Below, one piece after another: positions 1 through 7,012 of a DNA stretch of 64,000 bases. Numbering within the stretch: position 1 is the stretch's first letter; every line of letters begins with the position of its first letter. The translations under genes were made by a program, and so were the position numbers. The stretch comes from Thiohalocapsa sp963704155 (GTDB taxonomy: Bacteria; Pseudomonadota; Gammaproteobacteria; Chromatiales; Chromatiaceae), in NCBI GenBank assembly GCA_963704155.1, contig CAVPHF010000011.1, positions 29,197 through 93,196 on the forward strand, given 5' to 3'. The notes beneath the pieces are model-generated. The model saw only the letters and a list, made by a program, of their open reading frames with translations. It was not told where the DNA came from and made no database searches.

Positions 1-484
1 TGCGGCCGCGCAGCCGCGCCTCGTCCAGTTGCCTGATGCGATCCGGGGTGAAGAAATAGTGGTCGGGTGTCAGCTTCATGCCGCAATGCTGAGCGAAGTG
101 CAGCGCGCCCTCACCGATCAGCAGCACATGCTCGCTGCCGTCCATTACCAGGCGGGCGAGCTGCACCGGATTGCTGATGTTGCCGATCGCCGCGACCGCA
201 CCGGCCGACAAGTCGCGGCCATCCATGATGCCAGCGTCCATCTCCACCTTACCGTTTTCGTTCAGCACCGAGCCGCAACCGGCATTGAACAGCGGGTCGT
301 CCTCTAGCAGCGATGCGCAGGCCTCCACGGCCTCCACGGCGCTGCCGCCGTTTGCAAGCACGCTGCGGCCGTGCTCGAGCACGAGCCGTATGCTCTCGAG
401 ATAACGGACCGCGGTCCGATCGTCTTTGACGTTGTCGAGCGCACCGGCGCCGCCGTGGATCATGAGCGAGAAGCTGTCTTGCAT
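1..484 (-). CDS. iaaA: isoaspartyl peptidase / L-asparaginase (partial, 3' end outside window)
   Basis: Reading the minus strand from an ATG at 484 gives 161 residues that stay open to the window edge. The N-terminus has the family opening SLMIHGGAGAL, then GGSAVDAVEACASLLEDDPLFNAG and GSVLNENGKVEMDAGIMDG, the conserved substrate-pocket region of plant-type (type III) asparaginases. These are Ntn hydrolases that self-cleave before a catalytic Thr near residue 180, which lies outside the window. They hydrolyse beta-aspartyl dipeptides and asparagine in the cytoplasm. No good ribosome site precedes the ATG. It is the last of three co-oriented minus-strand genes, 177 bp after the ATP-grasp gene. 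Confidence 0.88.
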   Translation of the reverse strand, partial: MQDSFSLMIHGGAGALDNVKDDRTAVRYLESIRLVLEHGRSVLANGGSAVEAVEACASLLEDDPLFNAGCGSVLNENGKVEMDAGIMDGRDLSAGAVAAIGNISNPVQLARLVMDGSEHVLLIGEGALHFAQHCGMKLTPDHYFFTPDRIRQLDEARLRGR

Positions 485-661
485 GGGGTCTCAGCGGGCA
501 GTTGGGGGAGTCAGCGACGCTGTGCGTCGCGGCGGAGGTCGAGGGTTAGGTGACTCGCGGACGTGGCGATATCGGGATCAGAGAGGGTCGGTGAAGCGCC
601 TAGGACGGAAGCGCCGCTCGTCTTGCCTGTATGAGCGGGTCGTCGATAGATCGACGTCAAG

Positions 662-1780
662 CTAGAGCCGCTCTTGCAGCGCCTTCACCAGCCGCGTCTG
701 CGTGGTTACATCGCCAGCAAACAAGACCAGTATCTTGCCCACCAGAATCGGGCCCCAGTTGACCAAGACGACACCCTCGCCTGTCGCAGGATCGTACTCG
801 ATTCCGCTTAGGTCGATGGCAGCCAGCGCCCGATGCTGGGTCTGGAAGGCGCGCGCGAGCCAGCGTTCAATGCCGAGTTTATGCGCGACGGCCGTCGGGT
901 AGGAGGCGCCGTTGAAGCGCGGATTGCACTCGATGGCAAGGTAGGTTGTCTCGCCGTCGCGCTCGAGTACCGCAACATCGAAGGCGAACACGCCACGCAT
1001 GCCCTCGGAATGCAGCCACTGTGCCATCGGTTCGACGATCTGCCAGGGCTCGCAGCGCGCCGGGAAGCGGTTCCCCTGATGGACGAAGCCGTCCAGGATC
1101 TGTTCGGTAGCCGCGAGGCGCCGGACTGTGCCCGCTGTTGCCTCATATTGCATGTTCAGGAAGGTGTCGGCGGTCACCTCTTCTTGGATCTGGACCGGTG
1201 TGCTTGGGTCGAAGCGCGCGATCGCCTCACGCAGTGCGTCGCTGTCCGCGCATCGGTATATCCCAACGCCGGAAACAGATACCGCCGCCTTCAGATAGCA
1301 GGGATAGGGGGCGGCAGCGATGTCGGCTGGCCCGATAGCAGCTGCCGCAGTATAGGGTAGGGTGGTGGGTACGGGAACGCCGAGCCGGTTCGCGACCTCC
1401 ATGAAGGCATTCTTGCAGTTGATGGTATCGACGCTCCGAAACCAGTCAATGTCCGGGCGCACTGCCTGTTCTACATTACCGAAGAAGAAGACCGACACCG
1501 CATGGTTCGGATACTGTGCGAGCAGTTGCGGGTCGGTGTCCCAGAGCACCTGCTCGGTGTGCGTCAAGCCGATGCGCTGGTAATGCGCTTGAATCGAGGG
1601 CCACTCGGCCTCCAGCGCCGGATGGAGCTGGATGATGTCGCCCGGTTCGGTGGCGCCGAGCGCCCGGCCAGAGTAAAGGTGGTTGCCGCTAACGCCCTCG
1701 GCCGTGCACCCCATGATGTCGTGATTGTAGATACGGCGGACGCCGCCATCTGCCTGTTGCGCGCTTCTCAAGACTGGCAT
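662..1780 (-). CDS. ATP-grasp domain protein (carboxylate-amine ligase-like)
   Basis: The 372-residue protein has an ATP-grasp fold: a middle domain with PYPCYLKAAVSVSGVGIYR (ATP-binding Lys), the adenine-loop region VQIQEEV, and the C-terminal metal-binding stretch AIECNPRFNGASYPT with the E..N.R..N triad. ATP-grasp enzymes join a carboxylate to an amine or thiol through an acyl-phosphate. The start at 1780 is chosen because GGGAGGA lies eight bases upstream; the longer start at 1798 would place that site inside the gene. It lies between an unknown gene and an isoaspartyl peptidase, so a peptide or amide bond made here might be opened by the neighbour. The substrate cannot be read from sequence. 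Confidence 0.8.
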   Translation of the reverse strand: MPVLRSAQQADGGVRRIYNHDIMGCTAEGVSGNHLYSGRALGATEPGDIIQLHPALEAEWPSIQAHYQRIGLTHTEQVLWDTDPQLLAQYPNHAVSVFFFGNVEQAVRPDIDWFRSVDTINCKNAFMEVANRLGVPVPTTLPYTAAAAIGPADIAAAPYPCYLKAAVSVSGVGIYRCADSDALREAIARFDPSTPVQIQEEVTADTFLNMQYEATAGTVRRLAATEQILDGFVHQGNRFPARCEPWQIVEPMAQWLHSEGMRGVFAFDVAVLERDGETTYLAIECNPRFNGASYPTAVAHKLGIERWLARAFQTQHRALAAIDLSGIEYDPATGEGVVLVNWGPILVGKILVLFAGDVTTQTRLVKALQERL

Positions 1781-2109
1781 CTTGCCGTCCTCCCGCATAG
1801 TGCAAGCCGAGATTGATACTGAAGCTTAAGTCTTATTTCAAGATCGATTCCGGTGCAGCAAGCAAGATCGATGCCGTTGCAGCAGCGGGCAATATCTGAA
1901 TGATCTCGTATCGGATGGGTGCGGCGTCGGTGCTAGGCGCACCAGTTCTGGGCGGAGCAAGGACTGGGGCCTTCTCCGTTGCGGCGTTCAAAGCGGCCAA
2001 AGAAACCAGGGGCAGGCAGCGCGGTGATGCGGCCGCGGCGGCACGCCTTGGCGTGCTGCTCTGCGAAGACTGAACGCGACGCACTCAAATCCGGCGCCGA
2101 CAGCCGCTT
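1781..2109. other. intergenic stretch, no supported gene
   Basis: About 330 bases between two minus-strand genes. It contains the ribosome-binding region of the ATP-grasp gene at its left end. A low-complexity Ala/Pro-rich open frame exists on the minus strand (1833-2084) but has no family resemblance, and I do not call it. The first 80 bases (1800-1880) are AT-richer than the surroundings and could hold the ATP-grasp promoter. Confidence 0.4.
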
Positions 2110-3051
2110 TCAGCCGGTCGTTTGCGAAAGTGGCGGCGGTCGATCCTTACCGTCCAGGTAGCTGCGCCTAAATCGGTCGCACTGGTTGATCAGATCTCGC
2201 GCACTTGTCGGCATCGGCACGCGTGCGCGGACGATGTGTGTGACAAGTGCAGTACCGGCCTTGAGGATGCGGCCACCTTCCTGCGCTTCGTGGATTTCCG
2301 TTAGAGTCGGCGCAAGAGGCAGCCGCGGCCGGATGGTGCGCAGTCGGTCCCGAGCCACCACGAACGCCGGCCAGACATCGAAGATGGCCGGGTCGGTGCG
2401 CAGGATCTCGCACTTGCGCTTGGCCGTCTCGGCAAGGTCGGCCAACAGCGGGGCCAAACCAGGTAACTGGGTGCTGCCCTGGAATGTGGCGTCGAGTGTC
2501 CCGGTGATACGGTCGACGTCGCGCATCGTTTGCGCGATCTTAATGTAGCGGCTGTGGTAGAAGGCGGCGATCGGCTGGCTGAACGCCTTGAACGGCTCTC
2601 CCCAGAGTTCGTCGATGCCCTCATCGCCGCCACGATGTCGGACCATGTGCCCAAGCTCCAGCGCCTGTAACAGATACTGACCGCATTCCTTCATCAGTGC
2701 GTCGTCAGGCTCGACCTCGACCCCATCCGCTTTGAGCTCCACCAACTTGGTGAAGATGGCCGCGGCGCGGTTGAATAGGGTGCCCGCAAGCATCGCGCCA
2801 TTGACGCGTTTGCGATCTGGGTCGGTCTCGCGCTCGTAGGCGGCGCGCGCCTCGGCCAGACGAATACCGGGGATGTTGATGCCGTGCTCGACATGATTGA
2901 AGAGCCGGCGGGTCAGGGCCTCGATGAGTGCCTTTTTTGACTCCAGAGTCTCCGGCGGTGGCGTGTAGTACTTGATCCAGTAGCCGTCGAAGTAGATGCA
3001 GGAACGGCCCTCGATCTCGACGATCGAACCGTTCTGGGTGTCCTGAGTCAT
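2110..3051 (-). CDS. hypothetical protein, 313 aa
   Basis: The open frame extends to 3243, but the upstream part is Pro/Arg-rich and coding-like sequence begins at the ATG at 3051 (MTQDTQNGSIVEIEGRSC). The protein is soluble and largely helical, opens with a short beta-rich segment (EIEGRSCIYFDGYWIKYY), and has no signal peptide, membrane segment or motif I recognise. It heads the minus-strand trio with the ATP-grasp and isoaspartyl peptidase genes, which suggests a shared role, but the 311-bp gap to the ATP-grasp gene means co-transcription is not certain. The function is unknown. Confidence 0.65.
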   Translation of the reverse strand: MTQDTQNGSIVEIEGRSCIYFDGYWIKYYTPPPETLESKKALIEALTRRLFNHVEHGINIPGIRLAEARAAYERETDPDRKRVNGAMLAGTLFNRAAAIFTKLVELKADGVEVEPDDALMKECGQYLLQALELGHMVRHRGGDEGIDELWGEPFKAFSQPIAAFYHSRYIKIAQTMRDVDRITGTLDATFQGSTQLPGLAPLLADLAETAKRKCEILRTDPAIFDVWPAFVVARDRLRTIRPRLPLAPTLTEIHEAQEGGRILKAGTALVTHIVRARVPMPTSARDLINQCDRFRRSYLDGKDRPPPLSQTTG

Positions 3052-3293
3052 GGCGCGCGGACAAGGCTCCGGAGATCGGGCGGCAGCGGATTGATGTTGC
3101 CGCGGATTCGGGCGGGGTTCCCAAGTATTGTCGGGTCCGGCCACTAGGGATTGCAAGCGGCTTGAAATACCGGAAAACCGGGACTGGCCGGGGTTGTTGT
3201 GGAATCGCCGATGCTTGGGTTCAGCAAGCCGCGGGACTATCATCAGTCACGGGGTCCTCAAGCTGTTATCAGTGACAGGGTTCCCAATCAGAC

Positions 3294-3320
3294 TTGACAC
3301 TCGGCGCTCGCCTCTATTCT
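3294..3320 (+). promoter_or_regulatory. sigma70-type promoter for the lytic transglycosylase gene
   Basis: A perfect -35 TTGACA (3294-3299) is followed after 15 bases by TATTCT (3315-3320); shifted hexamers ATTCTA or TTCTAG would give spacings of 16-17. The start of the downstream gene at 3357 with AGGGG before it is well placed. An open frame beginning at 3294 would start inside this -35 element and is therefore not the gene start. Confidence 0.5.
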
Positions 3321-3356
3321 AGGGTGTGGGTCGTCGGCGTACCAATAGGGGTTTGC

Positions 3357-4250
3357 ATGAACACCGGGCGGATAACAGGGCTGCGCGATGCCGGAGACCG
3401 GGTCGGAGGCTGGGTCGCCAGACGATCCATCTGGGCGCGCATGCTCGCCATCCAAATCGCGCTCGGCAGCCTAATACTGTGCGTCGCCCCGGTCCATGGC
3501 AAAGAGCAACGATCCGCCGCCGGACAGTTTGCGGCCGATGATGAGCGTGATTCGAGCGCCGCCGCGATGCTGCCAACGGCGCCCGAGTTGCCGCGGCCAC
3601 CGAACAAGGCCAAGCCAAGCCGCAGCGCGGTGAACAAGCTGATCGACCGTTTTTCAAGGCAAAACAATCTCGAACACGATTTGGTGCACGCGGTGGTCCG
3701 GGCCGAGTCCGGTTACAACGCCCATGCGGTCTCGCCGGCAGGGGCCGTCGGACTGATGCAAATCATGCCCGCGACCGCCGGCGACTACGGCGTCGGCTCG
3801 GTCGACGAATTGTTCGACGCCCAGACCAACGTGCGTGTCGGCACCCGCCATCTGAAGCGTCTCGTTCGGCAGTACGGGATCGGCAAGGCTGTCATGGCTT
3901 ACAACGCGGGTGAGGGTGCGCTCGCGCGCCACAACGGCTTCGTGACCTTCCCGGAGACCCAGCGTTACACCCATCGCGTGTTGTCTCAATACCTGCAGAA
4001 AAAGGGCGTATCGCCGTATTCGAGCAAGGCGCGAGAGATCACCGGTATCGCGCTGACGCCGGCCATGGCCAACGCTGGCGGCGGTCTGGCCGGCGCCCGC
4101 GGACGACAGTTGCGGCGTGGCGACCTCTCGACGCTGTCGCTACGCATTCGTCCGTCGCTGACCGATCGCGCACTCGACCCCTCCGCCCACAGCGTCGGTC
4201 CGGAGAGTCAGCCGATGTTCGTGCTGGAGCGGCCGAAGCGCGGCGACTAG
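3357..4250 (+). CDS. lytic murein transglycosylase, SLT family
   Basis: The 297-residue protein cleaves peptidoglycan glycan strands, giving anhydromuramyl ends. A hydrophobic segment at about residues 29-46 (MLAIQIALGSLILCVAP, ending VHG) is a signal sequence or anchor, followed by a Pro/Ala-rich linker and the SLT domain. The catalytic Glu is about residue 117 in VVRAESGYN, followed by GAVGLMQIMPATA and later MAYNAGEGAL, the three family signatures. The start is the ATG at 3357, with AGGGG five bases before it and a promoter at 3294-3320. A C-terminal tail of about 90 residues follows the domain and looks disordered. Confidence 0.85.
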   Translation: MNTGRITGLRDAGDRVGGWVARRSIWARMLAIQIALGSLILCVAPVHGKEQRSAAGQFAADDERDSSAAAMLPTAPELPRPPNKAKPSRSAVNKLIDRFSRQNNLEHDLVHAVVRAESGYNAHAVSPAGAVGLMQIMPATAGDYGVGSVDELFDAQTNVRVGTRHLKRLVRQYGIGKAVMAYNAGEGALARHNGFVTFPETQRYTHRVLSQYLQKKGVSPYSSKAREITGIALTPAMANAGGGLAGARGRQLRRGDLSTLSLRIRPSLTDRALDPSAHSVGPESQPMFVLERPKRGD

Positions 4251-4316
4251 CGCGCCTCGGTCAGCAGCGGGCGCCGAGCTATCCACCGCGCGCCTAACGT
4301 GATCTAATCGCCGGCC

Positions 4317-5576
4317 ATGTTCCGACCCCTACCAGTCTTCGTCGGCCTGCGATACACGCGGGCGAAGCGTCGCAATCACTTCATCTCCTTCATCTCTCTG
4401 ATCTCGATGCTTGGGATCATGCTCGGGATCGTCGCGTTGATCGTCGTGCTTTCGGTGATGAACGGCTTTCACAAGGAAATCCAGGAACGCATTCTGGGCA
4501 TGGCCTCACATGCGACGCTCAGTGATCCGGTGGCCGGGGTCGCCGACTGGGGCGGCCTGATCGAGCGTGTCAGCGGGCACCCCGAGGTGGTGGGTGCCGC
4601 GCCCTATGTCGAGATCGAGTCGATGCTGATGAACGCCGGCCGCACCAACGCGGCGCTGCTGCGTGGCATCGTGCCTGATCGCGAAGACGCCGTCTCGGAC
4701 CTGCGCCGGGACATGGTGGCCGGCTCGGTCGACGATCTGGCCGCCGACAGCTACAACATCATCCTCGGCTCGGAGTTGGCGTCCGCGCTCGGCGTCAATG
4801 TCGGTGACAAGGTCACGGTGGTCACGCCGCAGGTCAGTGCGACGCCGGTGGGTGTGATGCCGCGGCTGAAGGCGTTCACAGTGGCCGGGCTGTTCGAGGT
4901 CGGCATGGCTGACTATGACCGCGGTGCAGGGTTTATGCACATGGCGGACGCCGCGCGGCTGATGCGTCTCGGCGATAATGCGCAAGGTGTGCGCCTTAAG
5001 CTGAAGAACATGTTCGATGCGCCGCTCGTCGCACGCGAGATCGCCTACTCGCTTGATGATCCTGGCGACAACGCCTATCGCGTTTCCGACTGGACCCAAG
5101 TTCACCGCAATTTCTTCGCGGCCCTGCGCACAGAGAAGCGGATGATGACCATCATTCTGTTCCTGATCGTGGCGGTGGCGGCGTTCAATATCGTCTCGAC
5201 CCTGGTGATGGTGGTCACCGACAAACGCTCCGATATTGCCGTGCTGCGGACGCTAGGCGCGTCGCCTGGGCGGATCATGGCCATCTTCATGGTGCAGGGC
5301 ATCGCAATCGGTCTTGCCGGCACGCTGCTGGGCGTGGTCGGCGGTGTGCTGCTGGGCTGGAACGTCGAGCCGATCGTCGCGTCGATCGAGCGGGCCTTCG
5401 GCGTTCATTTTCTCGACCCGAGCATCTATTACATCAGCGCGCTGCCATCCGATGTCCGCGTCGCCGACGTACTGCGCATCGGCGGCGGCGCCTTCTTGAT
5501 GTCGGTGCTGGCGACGCTCTATCCGGCCTGGCGCGCCTCACGCACCGATCCGGCGGAGGCGCTGCGCTATGAGTAA
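4317..5576 (+). CDS. lolC: lipoprotein-releasing ABC transporter permease, LolC/LolE family
   Basis: This 419-residue inner-membrane protein has the LolC/E layout: one N-terminal membrane segment (about residues 22-50, ISLISMLGIMLGIVALIVVL) preceded by the usual FVGLRYTRAKRRNHFISFISLIS, a large periplasmic domain, and three C-terminal membrane helices (about 275-300, 325-350 and 385-405). It extracts outer-membrane lipoproteins from the inner membrane and hands them to LolA. It overlaps lolD by eight bases, so the two are translationally coupled. Only one permease gene is present, so the complex is probably a homodimer (LolF-like) unless a second permease lies elsewhere. Confidence 0.92.
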   Translation: MFRPLPVFVGLRYTRAKRRNHFISFISLISMLGIMLGIVALIVVLSVMNGFHKEIQERILGMASHATLSDPVAGVADWGGLIERVSGHPEVVGAAPYVEIESMLMNAGRTNAALLRGIVPDREDAVSDLRRDMVAGSVDDLAADSYNIILGSELASALGVNVGDKVTVVTPQVSATPVGVMPRLKAFTVAGLFEVGMADYDRGAGFMHMADAARLMRLGDNAQGVRLKLKNMFDAPLVAREIAYSLDDPGDNAYRVSDWTQVHRNFFAALRTEKRMMTIILFLIVAVAAFNIVSTLVMVVTDKRSDIAVLRTLGASPGRIMAIFMVQGIAIGLAGTLLGVVGGVLLGWNVEPIVASIERAFGVHFLDPSIYYISALPSDVRVADVLRIGGGAFLMSVLATLYPAWRASRTDPAEALRYE

Positions 5577-6387
5577 GGCCCCTATGCGGGACGCTTCCCC
5601 GGTCATCGAGCCGGTCATCGAGCCCAGCGCCGGAGTGAGCGTACGAAGCGTTTCCCAACCCACCAAGGGCAGCGAACGCGGCCTGCGTCGGTCGGAAGAT
5701 GTCGGTGCCGCTGCGCTGGAGACGCGCGCTCTGGTCAAGACCTTTCGACAGGGACCGCAACAGGTCGAGGTGCTCCGCGGCGTCGACTTTCACGTCAGCG
5801 CCGGCGAACGCGTCGCCATCGTCGGCGCCTCGGGCTCCGGCAAAAGCACACTGCTGCATTGTCTCGGCGGACTGGAGCGGCCTAGCAGCGGTCAGGTGCT
5901 TTGGTCCGGCCAGGATCCGATGGGCCTGTCGGAGAAGGCGAGGGGATTATTGCGTAACCGTCAGCTCGGTTTCGTCTACCAGTTTCATCATCTGCTGCCC
6001 GAGTTCTCGGCGCTGGAGAACGTCGCGATGCCGCTGCTGATCGGCGGCTCGGGGCCGGCCGAGGCGAGGGATAAGGCCGATGCAATTTTGCGGCGCGTTG
6101 GCCTCGGCCATCGCATGAGCCACAAACCATCGGAGCTCTCCGGCGGAGAGCGGCAGCGAGCCGCGATTGCCCGCGCCTTGGTGACGCAACCGGATTGTCT
6201 GCTGGCGGATGAGCCCACCGGCAATCTGGACCGACACACGGCGGAAGCGGTTTATCAGATGATGCTGGAACTCAATGAAGAGGTTGGGACCAGCTTCGTC
6301 ATCGTCACCCACGACCTCGAGCTGGCCGCACGCACGGATCAGATCTGGCGCTTAGACGACGGGCTGCTGGTTCGCGCCGCGGCATAG
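5569..6387 (+). CDS. lolD: lipoprotein-releasing ABC transporter ATP-binding protein LolD
   Basis: A 272-residue ABC ATPase that powers lipoprotein release. Walker A is GASGSGKST (about residues 85-93), the signature is LSGGERQRAAIARAL (about 189) and Walker B is CLLADEPTGNLD (about 211). LolD proteins are usually near 230 residues; the first 45 residues here are an extra, poorly conserved N-terminal extension, and the true start could be internal. The ATG overlaps the end of lolC. The 3' end overlaps the convergent DUF2062 gene by 49 bases. Confidence 0.9.
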   Translation: MSKAPMRDASPVIEPVIEPSAGVSVRSVSQPTKGSERGLRRSEDVGAAALETRALVKTFRQGPQQVEVLRGVDFHVSAGERVAIVGASGSGKSTLLHCLGGLERPSSGQVLWSGQDPMGLSEKARGLLRNRQLGFVYQFHHLLPEFSALENVAMPLLIGGSGPAEARDKADAILRRVGLGHRMSHKPSELSGGERQRAAIARALVTQPDCLLADEPTGNLDRHTAEAVYQMMLELNEEVGTSFVIVTHDLELAARTDQIWRLDDGLLVRAAA

Positions 6388-6884
6388 CGTTCCCGCCGGC
6401 GCTGAATTTGACGCATCAGGCTCCAGCGCCAGATGGCCTGAACGGTAAAATAGCCGGTGACTGAAAAGAGCGTCGCGCAGATCAAGCTGCCCAGCATCAC
6501 GGGCCCGACCACGCCGAGCCAGTTGTGCCAATCGAGCCAGAATGCCGGATCGAAGGCCCGCACCGGCTGACCCAGCAAGGACGCGCCAATGACATAGGCC
6601 AGATAGAACATCGGCGGGATGGTCAGCGGGTTGCTGAGCCAAATCAGCGTCACCGAGATAGGCAGGTTCACGCGCAGCTTGATAGCTGCCGCGGCGGCCA
6701 TGAAGGCCTGCCCGAGCGGCGGCATATACATCATAAACAGGCCGACAGCGACCGCACCCGAGGCCGAGCGTCGATTGAGATGCCACAGGTTGGGATCCTG
6801 CAACAGGGTCCCAAACACGCGCAGATACTTGTTGTTCAAGATCTCGCGCGGATCGGGCAATATGCCCTTGAGCCACCGCTTCAC
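6339..6884 (-). CDS. DUF2062 domain membrane protein
   Basis: The 181-residue protein has the DUF2062 pattern: a basic N-terminus, then SASGAVAVGLFMMYMPPLGQAF, a segment with LIWLSNPLTIPPMFYLAYVIGA, and a C-terminal membrane helix (VVGPVMLGSLICATLFSVTGYF). Three membrane spans are visible. Proteins of this family are common next to comEC/lolCD in gammaproteobacteria; the molecular function is not established. It runs opposite to lolD and overlaps its 3' end. Confidence 0.82.
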   Translation of the reverse strand: MKRWLKGILPDPREILNNKYLRVFGTLLQDPNLWHLNRRSASGAVAVGLFMMYMPPLGQAFMAAAAAIKLRVNLPISVTLIWLSNPLTIPPMFYLAYVIGASLLGQPVRAFDPAFWLDWHNWLGVVGPVMLGSLICATLFSVTGYFTVQAIWRWSLMRQIQRRRERYAAARTSSPSSKRQI

Positions 6885-7012
6885 GCTGGTAGTCTGAGTC
6901 TCGCTGCTGATGTCAACGCGCGGCTGAGTATACGCGAGCGCGCGGCGGCCAAGGCTCGAATTCTAGTTTCGGTGCCCGATGTCTGGCCGCAACCATCGGC
7001 TCACTCATCAGG

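Noticed and set aside
29..307. Plus-strand open frame of 92 residues at the left edge
   Set aside because: It lies antisense to the isoaspartyl peptidase gene, whose translated motifs are clear.
1833..2084. Small Ala-rich minus-strand gene
   Set aside because: No ribosome site or similarity; composition is as expected from GC-rich noncoding DNA.
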